From Streptomyces sp. NBC_00287 (lineage in GTDB: Bacteria; Actinomycetota; Actinomycetes; Streptomycetales; Streptomycetaceae): 64,000 nucleotides of DNA. Positions 49,668 to 56,810 of this stretch are shown piece after piece (within the stretch, counting starts at the first letter, position 1; each line of letters opens with the position of its first letter). The stretch is from assembly GCF_036173105.1 (NCBI RefSeq), contig NZ_CP108053.1, positions 8,184,001-8,248,000 of the forward strand. Direction: 5' to 3'. The position numbers were made by a program, and so were the translations under genes. The notes under the pieces were generated by a model that did no database searches, was not told where the DNA came from, and saw only the letters and a program-made list of their open reading frames with translations.

Positions 49668-50999
49668 TTGACTTCAGATCTGCTCGCCCCTCTCGACCTG
49701 GCGTTCTGGAACATCGAGTCCGAGCGGCACCCGATGCACCTCGGTGCCCTCGGCGTCTTCTCCGCGCACTCGCCCACGGCCGGGGCCCACGCCGCCGACC
49801 TGCTCGCGGCCCGCGCCGCGGCGGTCCCGGGGTTGCGGATGCGTATCCGGGACGTATGGCAGCCGCTCGCCTTCGGCGCCGCCACCAGGGAGCCCGCCCG
49901 CGACTTCGATCCGCTGGACCATGTGCGGCTGCACGCCCCGACCGACGACTTCCAGACGGTCGCCGGACGCCTCATGGAACGCCCGCTGGAGCGCGGCCGG
50001 CCGCCGTGGGAGGCCCATGTGCTGCCCGGCGAGGACGGGGTGTCCTTCGCCGTGCTGTTCAAGTTCCACCACGCCCTGGCCGACGGGCTGCGCGCGCTGA
50101 CGCTCGCCGCGGCCGTCCTCGACCCCATGGACCTGCCCGAGCCCCGGCCCCGCCCGGCCGAGCCCCCGCGCGGCCTGCTCCCGGATGTGCGCAAGCTGCC
50201 CGGCCTGGTGAGGGGCGCCCTCTCCGACGTGGGCCGGGCCCTCGACATCGGCACCTCCCTCGCCGTATCGACCCTGGGCACGACGCTCGCCGCGCGCAGC
50301 ACCGCCGCGCTCACCTCCGAGCCCAGCGGCACCCGCCGTACCGCCGGAGTCGTCATCGACCTCGACGATGTGCACCGGGTGCGCAAGGCCGTCGGCGGCA
50401 CCGTCAACGACGTGCTGATCGCGGTCGTCGCCGGCGCCCTGCGCCGCTGGCTCGACGAACGCGGGGACGGCAGCGAGGGCGTCGCGCCCCGCGCCCTGAT
50501 CCCGGTCTCCAAACGCCGCCCGCGCACCGCGCACCCCCAGGGCAACCGGCTCTCCGGATACCTCATGCGTCTGCCCGTGGACGACCCCGACCCGCTGCGC
50601 CGCCTCGACACGGTCCGCGCCGCCATGGACCGCAACAAGGACGCGGGCCCCAACCGCGGCGCCGGTGCCGTCGCCCTGCTCGCCGACCACGTCCCGGCGC
50701 TCGGCCACCGCCTCGGCGGCCCCCTGGTCAGCCAGGCCGCCCGGCTGTGGTTCGACATCCTGGTCACCAGCGTCCCGCTGCCCAGCATCGGCCTGAAACT
50801 CGGCGGCAACCCGGTCAATGCCGTCTTCCCCTTCGCCCCGCTCGCCCGCGGCCAGTCCCTCGCGGTGGCGGTCTCGACGTACCGCGGACGCGTCCACTAC
50901 GGGCTGGTGGCCGACGCGGCGGCCGTACCGGATCTCGATCTGCTGGCCGCGGCGCTGTCGGCGGAGGTGGAGACGCTGATCACGGCCTGCGACCCTTGA
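49668..50999 (+). CDS. Wax ester synthase/diacylglycerol acyltransferase (WS/DGAT) family
   Basis: The 443-residue acyltransferase has the catalytic HHxxxDG as FHHALADGLRAL, plus PLDLAFWNIESERHPMHLGA at the N-terminus and NDVLIAVVAGALRRWL in the middle. The closing PLPSIGLKLGG and YRGRVHYGLVAD segments are also typical. It should transfer an acyl chain from acyl-CoA to diacylglycerol (or fatty alcohol), building storage lipid. Streptomycetes store triacylglycerol. The TTG start at 49668 is supported by GCGAGG seven bases upstream. A pair of A/T-rich runs near 49565-49610 may include its promoter. Confidence 0.92.
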   Translation: MTSDLLAPLDLAFWNIESERHPMHLGALGVFSAHSPTAGAHAADLLAARAAAVPGLRMRIRDVWQPLAFGAATREPARDFDPLDHVRLHAPTDDFQTVAGRLMERPLERGRPPWEAHVLPGEDGVSFAVLFKFHHALADGLRALTLAAAVLDPMDLPEPRPRPAEPPRGLLPDVRKLPGLVRGALSDVGRALDIGTSLAVSTLGTTLAARSTAALTSEPSGTRRTAGVVIDLDDVHRVRKAVGGTVNDVLIAVVAGALRRWLDERGDGSEGVAPRALIPVSKRRPRTAHPQGNRLSGYLMRLPVDDPDPLRRLDTVRAAMDRNKDAGPNRGAGAVALLADHVPALGHRLGGPLVSQAARLWFDILVTSVPLPSIGLKLGGNPVNAVFPFAPLARGQSLAVAVSTYRGRVHYGLVADAAAVPDLDLLAAALSAEVETLITACDP

Positions 51000-51104
51000 C
51001 CGTCCCGCTTTTTGGTAGTGACGCCCGGTGCTCCGTAGAATTCCCCGTTCGAAAGCGGACGCGGTCGGAGCGCCGCACGGGTGAGCAGGGAAGCGGCAGC
51101 GGCG

Positions 51105-52598
51105 ATGACGGTGACAGAGGACGGGTCGACGACCACGGAAGAGGTCGTGTACGGCCCCGGCATCGACCCCGAGCGGCTGGCCGTCTGCCTCAGCGTGCTG
51201 GACGAGCTCGACAAGCTGGAGGTCGACCACCCCGACGCCATCGCCGTGCGCCGGGCCACCGCGGGCGTCTACCGCACGGTCAAGCAGCGCCGCCGTCAGG
51301 AGCGCCGGGCCGCCAAGACAGCCCACGACAAGGCGGTCACCGAGGCCACCGCGACCGGCTCCGCACAGCGCATCGACGACGAGACCGAGGGCCTCCTGCC
51401 GTCGTCGGTCACCGAGGCGGGGCGGATCGCGGGGATACTCCAGCGTCCGCGCTCCTGCTACACCTGCAAGACGCGGTACGTGGAAGTCGACTACTTCTAC
51501 CACCAGCTCTGTCCCGAGTGCGCCGCGCTGAACCGCGCCAAGCGGGACGTCCGCGCCGACCTGACCGGCAAGCGCGCACTGCTCACCGGCGGCCGCGCCA
51601 AGATCGGCATGTACATCGCGCTGCGGCTGCTGCGCGACGGCGCCCACACCACCATCACCACCCGGTTCCCGAAGGACGCCATCCGCCGCTTCAAGGCCAT
51701 GGACGACTCCGCGGACTGGATCCACCGCCTGGAGGTCGTCGGCATCGACCTGCGCGACCCGGCCCAGGCCGTCGCCCTCGCGGACCAGCTGGCCGAGCAG
51801 GGCCCGCTCGACATCCTGATCAACAACGCGACCCAGACGGTACGGCGCCTGCCGTCGGCCTACGCCGCCCTGGTGGACGGCGAGTCGGCCCCGCTGCCGG
51901 CCGGTGAGCTCCCCGCCCACCATGTCATCGGCGCCTTCAACTCCGGCGCTGTCGACGGTCTGACCGCGCTGCCCGTCGGGGTCTCCGGTCTCGACGCGCA
52001 GAAGGTGGCGGACCTCGCCCTGGTCGCGGGCCACGCCAGCGTGGAGCGGCACCGCGACGGCACCGCCATCGACGCGGGCGGCCTGGTCCCCGATGTCGTC
52101 GACACCAACACCTGGGTGCAGACCATCGAGCAGATCTCCCCGGTGGAACTCCTCGAGACCCAGCTGTGCAACTACACGGCGCCGTTCATCCTGATCAGCA
52201 AGCTCCGCCCGGTGATGGCGGACGCGGCGCGCAAGGCGTCCTCGGGCCGCGCGTACGTCGTCAACGTCTCCGCCATGGAGGGCGTGTTCGGCCGCGGCTA
52301 CAAGGGCGCGGGGCACCCGAACACCAACGCAGCCAAGGCCGCGATGAACATGGTGACCCGGACCAGCGCCCAGGAGATGTTCCAGACCGACGGCATCCTG
52401 ATGACCTCGGTCGACACCGGCTGGATCACCGACGAACGCCCCCACTACGACAAACTCCGCCTCGCCGACGAGGGCTTCCACGCCCCCCTCGACCTGATCG
52501 ACGGCGCGGCCCGCGTCTACGACCCGATCGTGCGCGGCGAGGTGGGCGAGGACCTGTACGGCGTCTTCCTGAAGGACTACGAGCCCGGCAAGTGGTAG
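51105..52598 (+). CDS. SDR-family protein with N-terminal helical region and zinc ribbon
   Basis: About 497 residues. Residues ~1-105 are charged helices (TVKQRRRQERRAAKTAHDKA); ~115-145 form a zinc ribbon, CYTCKTRYVEVDYFYHQLCP with CPEC completing four cysteines. An SDR Rossmann fold follows (LLTGGRAKIGMYIALRLL, ILINNATQTVRR, VVNVSAMEGVFGRG, then NTNAAKAAMNMVTRT in place of YxxxK). The Tyr of the usual YxxxK appears changed (PNTNAAK), so catalysis may be altered or lost. The role is unknown. GTG 51081 would add eight residues. Confidence 0.78.
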   Translation: MTVTEDGSTTTEEVVYGPGIDPERLAVCLSVLDELDKLEVDHPDAIAVRRATAGVYRTVKQRRRQERRAAKTAHDKAVTEATATGSAQRIDDETEGLLPSSVTEAGRIAGILQRPRSCYTCKTRYVEVDYFYHQLCPECAALNRAKRDVRADLTGKRALLTGGRAKIGMYIALRLLRDGAHTTITTRFPKDAIRRFKAMDDSADWIHRLEVVGIDLRDPAQAVALADQLAEQGPLDILINNATQTVRRLPSAYAALVDGESAPLPAGELPAHHVIGAFNSGAVDGLTALPVGVSGLDAQKVADLALVAGHASVERHRDGTAIDAGGLVPDVVDTNTWVQTIEQISPVELLETQLCNYTAPFILISKLRPVMADAARKASSGRAYVVNVSAMEGVFGRGYKGAGHPNTNAAKAAMNMVTRTSAQEMFQTDGILMTSVDTGWITDERPHYDKLRLADEGFHAPLDLIDGAARVYDPIVRGEVGEDLYGVFLKDYEPGKW

Positions 52599-52729
52599 GC
52601 CGGGTCGTGTCCGCCGGCTGCTGATTCCGGAGAAACGCGACCGCCTGATCCGCGGAAGGCATCCGCGTCGCGATTCGACACTGCATCCTTGGGAATCGTT
52701 CAAATACCCACAGGACGCCGGGAAACAGC

Positions 52730-52978
52730 ATGCCGCGTATGACCGATCTGCTCGCGTTCATCGAGACCGCGGTGTCGGGCTCGGACGATCTGGAACCCAC
52801 GCTCGCTGCCGTGTGCGGCAGCGAGCGGCTTCGCGAACACCTGCTGGCCTCGGCGAAGGAACGCGCCTCGCTGTCCGACACGTTGTCCGCAGTGATCGGC
52901 TCAGCCCGCGGGGCGTTTCTGCTTCTCGATGTACTGCATGACGACGGTGAAGGTTGTGGACGACGTGGCCGGTTCTGA
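52730..52978 (+). CDS. Small hypothetical gene, probably truncated at its 3' end
   Basis: The frame encodes 82 residues starting MPRMTDLLAFIETAVSG. The first ~62 codons have the host's G/C-rich third positions, then this bias collapses (from about 52915), as if the real gene was cut and joined to unrelated DNA. The TnpB scrap begins about 100 bases farther on, so an insertion may have caused it. No function recognised; a leader-peptide-like acidic helix is possible but unsupported. Confidence 0.35.
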   Translation: MPRMTDLLAFIETAVSGSDDLEPTLAAVCGSERLREHLLASAKERASLSDTLSAVIGSARGAFLLLDVLHDDGEGCGRRGRF

Positions 52979-53020
52979 CATCGGGATTCGAATTCCAGCG
53001 CGGTGACGTAAATGCAGTAG

Positions 53021-53236
53021 GGCACCGTCGACGAGCCCGGCAAGAACGTCAAGGTCCCCGCCCCGAACACCTCCCGACGCTGCTCCGCGTGCGGCTTCCA
53101 GTGCAACGCCGACTGGAACGCAGCCCGCAACATCTTGCACCTGTACCGGATCGGCCACGTCATCGTGGAGGTCCCGGCCGCCGGAAGCCGCGGTCGCAGG
53201 GCGGGTAAAACCGTCAAGCCTGTCGCCGCAAGGTAG
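53021..53236 (+). pseudogene. IS200/IS605 TnpB (OMEGA nuclease) C-terminal remnant
   Basis: After a stop at 53018-53020 the frame reads VDEPGKNVKVPAPNTSRRCS, then ACGFQCNADWNAARNIL and a basic tail to TAG 53236. This is the end of a TnpB: the zinc-finger TSxxCSxCG and the RuvC-III segment NADxNAARNIL with its Asp. The stretch that normally separates the two CxxC pairs is missing, as if recombination joined CSACG to a like motif. RuvC-I and -II are absent, so it is dead. A short hairpin follows at 53242-53256, like the right end of such elements. Confidence 0.8.
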
Positions 53237-53241
53237 ACAGG

Positions 53242-53256
53242 AATCCCCTTGGGGTT
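53242..53256. repeat. Small hairpin at the presumed right end of the IS605-type remnant
   Basis: AATCCCCTTGGGGTT is a near-perfect palindrome that starts five bases after the TnpB-remnant stop. IS200/IS605 elements end in subterminal hairpins of this kind, recognised as single strands. It also overlaps the stop of the leftward SDR gene by two bases, so it may simply serve as that gene's terminator. Confidence 0.4.
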
Positions 53257-54064
53257 ACGGCAGGTCAGTGGGGGTTCGGGTGCGGAGCGCCTCCTGTACG
53301 GCGCTCCCCGGTGCCGGCTGGGCCGCCCGTACCCGTGTCCCCCCGTCCACCACCAGATCGGCGCCGGTCACCCACTGGGCCGCGTCCGAGGCCAGCCAGG
53401 TGACCGCTCGGGCGATGTCCTCGGGCTCGCCGATGCGGCCAAGTGGCATGGCGGCGGTGATCTGTTGCTCGGCGGGCTCCCAGACGAAGCGGGCCATGTC
53501 GGTGCGGATCAGGCCGGGGGAGACCGAGTTGACGCGGACCTTCGGGGCCAGTTCGCCCGCCAGTTGGCGGGTGAGGTGGAGGAGAGCGGACTTGCTGGTG
53601 CCGTAGGCGCCTATGCGGGGGCCCACGTGTTCCGCGCCCTCCGTGCAGGTGTTGACGACCGTGCCGCCGTGGTCGCGCATCCAGGCTCGCCAGGCGTGCT
53701 GGATCAGACGCAGCGGCGCCTCGACGTTCACCGTGAACGCATGGCGCCAGGCGAGCGGGTCGATCTCCATCAGCGGGCCGTAGGGCTGGTTGGTCGCCGC
53801 GTTGTTGACCACGATGTCGAGGCGCCCGAGTTCGCGTACGCAGAAGTCGGCCAGTGACTTGAGATGCGCGGGATCGGCCACGTCCCCCGGCAGTCCCGCG
53901 CCGCCCAGCTCCGCCGCCGTGCGCCGTACCTCCTCCGCGTCCCTCGCGGTCACGCACACCCGTACTCCGGCCTCGGTGAGCGCACGGGCGACGGCGAGTC
54001 CGATACCGCGGGTGGCGCCGGTGACCACGGCGGCCCTGCCCTGGAGTCCGTACGGCGACGTCAT
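53255..54064 (-). CDS. Short-chain dehydrogenase/reductase, FabG-like
   Basis: A 269-residue classical SDR: TGATRGIG, IVVNNAATNQPYG, catalytic YGTSK (IGAYGTSKSALLHLTRQ), VNSVSPGLIRTDMA and LASDAAQWVTGADLVVDGGT. The catalytic Ser of the third motif appears as NTCTEGAEHVG, with Thr/Cys in place of Ser, which is unusual but tolerated in some members. Substrate unknown. ATG 54064 lacks a clear ribosome site. The degenerate HD protein gene lies 25 bases upstream in the same direction, so they may be co-transcribed. Confidence 0.9.
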   Translation of the reverse strand: MTSPYGLQGRAAVVTGATRGIGLAVARALTEAGVRVCVTARDAEEVRRTAAELGGAGLPGDVADPAHLKSLADFCVRELGRLDIVVNNAATNQPYGPLMEIDPLAWRHAFTVNVEAPLRLIQHAWRAWMRDHGGTVVNTCTEGAEHVGPRIGAYGTSKSALLHLTRQLAGELAPKVRVNSVSPGLIRTDMARFVWEPAEQQITAAMPLGRIGEPEDIARAVTWLASDAAQWVTGADLVVDGGTRVRAAQPAPGSAVQEALRTRTPTDLP

Positions 54065-54089
54065 CGCCGTACCGTCTCATGACGGTCCG

Positions 54090-54539
54090 TCAGTCGACAG
54101 CCCCGAGGCGGGAGTTACGGGCCGCGAGCAGTTCCAGTACGGTGCGCCAGTCCTCCAGGACCCCGGCGTCGAAACCGGCGGTGCGGCTCTCCTCGGCCGC
54201 CTGTCGCAGCCGTAGCAGATCGTCGTCAGAGGGGTCGCAGTCGTGGCCCTCGGCGCGGACGAGGCGGGCCACTCGCTCACCGAGCAGGGAGCGTACGGCG
54301 TGGGCCGCGCAGTCGGGTTGGGCGGCTGGGTCACCGGGCCTGAGCAGGGGGCCGATCGCCTGGACCAGCCCTGCCACCTGGAGCTCCTTGTCGGCGGGGC
54401 GGCGCCGGCGCAGCAGCGCGGCGGTGCGCAGCGCGTGCTGGTGCAGATCGGTTCCGGCGCCGGTGCGGCCGGGGGCGGGCCGTGCGCCCCGGCAGGCGTA
54501 CAGCAGATCCATCAGCTCTTCGACACTGCGCAGCTCCAT
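54090..54539 (-). CDS. PhnZ-like HD-domain protein with a degenerate metal site
   Basis: A 149-residue helical protein whose pattern follows small HD oxygenases of the PhnZ type: DLHQHALRTAALLRRRRPAD, ELQVAGLVQAIGPLLRPG, CAAHAVRSLLGERVARLVRA and a closing DWRTVLELLA. The key HD pair expected in LLHDIG is QA here (LVQAIG), so the di-iron site cannot be complete. It may be a binding or regulatory relic of the family, though the assignment is by pattern only. ATG 54539 follows GGGAGGA. It is upstream of, and perhaps co-transcribed with, the SDR gene. Confidence 0.55.
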   Translation of the reverse strand: MELRSVEELMDLLYACRGARPAPGRTGAGTDLHQHALRTAALLRRRRPADKELQVAGLVQAIGPLLRPGDPAAQPDCAAHAVRSLLGERVARLVRAEGHDCDPSDDDLLRLRQAAEESRTAGFDAGVLEDWRTVLELLAARNSRLGAVD

Positions 54540-55002
54540 GCGCCAGTCCTCCCGCGGGACAAGCCGTTGCCTCCGTCAGCAGATCATGGGTGGCTTGCGA
54601 TTCGGCCAACGGGACTTGAACTGCGTGACGTGGTCGATGGTGTACGGGACGGAGGCCACGGCGGCTCGATCCGTACGGTGTGGTCGCCCCATCCGTCCGC
54701 CCAGGGCACTCGTTCCCCCTGGTCCCATGCAGGGGTGAGAGGACGAGGGGAGAAAACAGGACGTCTTCAGACAGTAACCCCGAGTTTTCAGCCCCATCGA
54801 GCGGGCACCCGCTCATTTGGTTACTCTATAGCGGACGGACAGCAGCACGGGGTCCCACCCACACCCACGTGCTCCGTACGAGAACCGGCGCCACCGCGTC
54901 CGAAATGCCTTTCGACTCACACCCGAGCGGGCCTCAGACGCCGGGCGCAGCGGCCCCGGCGCAGTTGGTCCCGAGGGTGACCCGACACATAAGGAGTGCG
55001 CG
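54540..55002. other. Intergenic region of about 460 bases, no gene supported
   Basis: It separates the leftward HD-protein gene from the rightward 57-codon gene. The only structure I can point to is a 7-bp inverted pair (AGTAACC at 54773, GGTTACT at 54819) enclosing a short GAGCGGG/CCCGCTC hairpin, and the A/T-rich TTACTCTATAG after it, which might be a -10 for the 57-codon gene. The frames here lack host-like codon use. Confidence 0.5.
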
Positions 55003-55176
55003 GTGACACCGGAGAAGACGAAACGCGAACCACGTCCCAAGGAACGTCCGGAACGCGCGGGCCGTCGGCCCGGAGAGCTCGGCAGCCTGGACGTGTGGGC
55101 CCGATCCGCCCCGATCCGGCTCGCGGGTTACGAGGACGACCTCGCCGAGCCCCACATCCTGCCCAGCGTGGACTGA
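55003..55176 (+). CDS. 57-residue conserved-looking micro-protein, unknown function
   Basis: The GTG at 55003 follows a textbook AAGGAG ribosome site at 54991-54996. The product has a very basic N-terminal third (TPEKTKREPRPKERPERAGR) and a hydrophobic/acidic C-terminal part (LGSLDVWARSAPIRLAGYED, LAEPHILPSVD). No cysteine, signal peptide or membrane helix. It lies 55 bases upstream of a GNAT gene. The two-part layout would suit a nucleic-acid- or partner-binding peptide, or a precursor with a leader, but nothing decides this. Confidence 0.6.
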   Translation: MTPEKTKREPRPKERPERAGRRPGELGSLDVWARSAPIRLAGYEDDLAEPHILPSVD

Positions 55177-55231
55177 AGCGCCGAGAGGCCTTCGCGATGG
55201 ACGATCGCATGGGCGTGCGAGACTGGCGCCC

Positions 55232-55714
55232 ATGCTGATCAGAGAAGCCGCGGCCGAGGACTGGCCGCGGATCTGGCCTTTCTGGCACCGCATCGTCTCC
55301 GCCGGCGAGACCTACGCCTGGGACCCGGACACCTCCGAGGAGGCGGCCCGGGTCCTGTGGATGAACCCGGCGAAGCGCGTGTACGTCGTCGAGGACGAGA
55401 CCGGCACCGTGGTCGCCTCCGCGTACATCACCCCCAACTACGGCGGCCCCGCGGCCCGTATCGCCAACGCGGGCTTCATGGTCGACCCCGCCCACGCGGG
55501 CCGCGGCATCGGCCGCCTCCTCGCCGAACACGTCCTGACCACCGCCAAGGCCCTCGGCTACCACGGCATGGTCTTCAACGCCGTCGTCGAAACCAACCCG
55601 GCCGTCCAGCTGTGGACTTCCCTCGGCTTCACGATCCTGGGCACGGTGCCGGATGCCTTCGACCATCCACGGCATGGCCTGGTGGGGCTGCACATCATGT
55701 ACAAGGCGCTGTGA
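55232..55714 (+). CDS. GNAT-family N-acetyltransferase (phosphinothricin-acetyltransferase-like)
   Basis: A 160-residue GNAT: IREAAAEDWPRIWPFWHRIV, substrate strand TGTVVASAYITPNYGG, acetyl-CoA loop VDPAHAGRGIGRLLAEHVL, and the C-terminal NPAVQLWTSLGFTILGTVPD. Such enzymes acetylate small amines, amino acids or antibiotics. The acceptor cannot be told from sequence. ATG 55232 is the first start after the micro-protein. It converges with the ECF41 sigma gene, ten bases away. Confidence 0.92.
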   Translation: MLIREAAAEDWPRIWPFWHRIVSAGETYAWDPDTSEEAARVLWMNPAKRVYVVEDETGTVVASAYITPNYGGPAARIANAGFMVDPAHAGRGIGRLLAEHVLTTAKALGYHGMVFNAVVETNPAVQLWTSLGFTILGTVPDAFDHPRHGLVGLHIMYKAL

Positions 55715-55724
55715 ACGCCGCTCC

Positions 55725-56663
55725 TCAACTGACCCGCCAGGGACGGAGCTTCTCGGGGTTTCGCACCGCCCAGATATGCCTGATCCGGTCGCCCGCGATC
55801 TCGAACGCGAACACGGTCGAGAGCTTGCCGTCCTGCCGCGTCACCAAGCCGGGCAGTCCGTTGACCGTGCACTCCAGGAACGTGGTGCGGTCGCCCGACA
55901 CCCGGGCGATCTCGGCGTAGGCGCGTGCGATCCGCTCACTGCCCACGATCGGGTGCAGGTGGGTGACAGCAAGACCGCCGCCGTCGGCGGTCGCGACGGC
56001 GTCCGGGTCGAGCAGGCCGATCAGGGCGCCGATGTCCTTGGCCTCCCACGCCGTTCTGAACTCCTTGACGATGCCGGCCTGCCCGGCACTCGGGCCCGCC
56101 GGGCTCTGCGCGGTGCGGACGCGCCGACGGGCGGACGAGGCCAGTTGACGGCACGCCGCCGGAGTGCGGCCGACGATCTCGGCGACCTCGCCGAAGGGAT
56201 AGCGGAAGACGTCGTGCAGGACGAACGCGACGCGCTCGGCCGGGGTCATCGCATCGAGCACGACCAGGAAGGCCATCGTCACCGACTCGTCGAGGGTGAC
56301 CCGGTCGGCCGGGTCGGTCCCGCCCGCGTCGGGGCGCCCGGTGATCCACTCCGTGGGCTCGGGCAGCGGTTCCGGGATCCACTCGCCCACGTACGTCTCC
56401 CGCCGGGCACGCGCCGAACCGAGCAGGTTCAGGCAGATGCGGCTCGCGACCGTCATCAGCCAGGCGCCGGGCGACTCGATGGCCTGCTGCTCCCGAGCGG
56501 ACATGGCATACCAGCGGGCGTAGGTCTCCTGCACGACGTCCTCGGCGTCGGCAAGGGACCCGAGGAGTCGATAGCCGAGATTGATCAGCCGACGCCGCTC
56601 ACTCATGATCGCGCCGAGGCTCGGATCGCTCTGATCGTTGCCTGGCTCGGCTCCGGTGCTCAT
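55725..56663 (-). CDS. ECF41/SigJ-type sigma factor with C-terminal SnoaL-like domain
   Basis: A 312-residue sigma factor. Regions 2 and 4 (LGSLADAEDVVQETYARWYA, SPGAWLMTVASRICLNLLGS, PFGEVAEIVGRTPAACRQLA) are followed by an NTF2/SnoaL-like domain of about 110 residues. ECF41 marks are visible: WIPEPLPEP in the linker and VATADGGG in the C-terminal domain. In ECF41 the fused domain replaces an anti-sigma and controls activity. ATG 56663 is chosen. It is divergent from an NTF2-LUD gene, its likely target, across a long symmetrical promoter region that also suggests autoregulation. Confidence 0.93.
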   Translation of the reverse strand: MSTGAEPGNDQSDPSLGAIMSERRRLINLGYRLLGSLADAEDVVQETYARWYAMSAREQQAIESPGAWLMTVASRICLNLLGSARARRETYVGEWIPEPLPEPTEWITGRPDAGGTDPADRVTLDESVTMAFLVVLDAMTPAERVAFVLHDVFRYPFGEVAEIVGRTPAACRQLASSARRRVRTAQSPAGPSAGQAGIVKEFRTAWEAKDIGALIGLLDPDAVATADGGGLAVTHLHPIVGSERIARAYAEIARVSGDRTTFLECTVNGLPGLVTRQDGKLSTVFAFEIAGDRIRHIWAVRNPEKLRPWRVS

Positions 56664-56702
56664 GGTCTGACCGTCTCCCTCGCTCGCTGTGCCTCTACCC
56701 CT

Positions 56703-56773
56703 TACGACAAGACAGCGCACCGGAATGTGAGACCGAGGCCCCGCCTCACATTCCGAAGCGCCGCGTTGTCGTA
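56703..56773. promoter_or_regulatory. 71-bp concentric palindrome between the ECF41 gene and the NTF2-LUD gene
   Basis: Two perfect inverted repeats share one centre (56738): the inner CGGAATGTGAG/CTCACATTCCG (56721-56731 and 56745-56755) and the outer TACGACAA/TTGTCGTA (56703-56710 and 56766-56773). Read outward in either direction, each half gives CTCACATT, 17 bases, CGTA, resembling the TGTCACA...CGTC form of ECF41 promoters. Leaders of about 30-35 bases would result on both sides. Mirror-image promoters for the same sigma factor are the simplest reading. Confidence 0.65.
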
Positions 56774-56810
56774 CCGGTGAGAGCGACCACACGACGGAGA
56801 GGGGACTTTG

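Noticed and set aside
53021..53236. Active TnpB/OMEGA nuclease
   Set aside because: Only the C-terminal ~70 codons remain and RuvC-I/II are missing.
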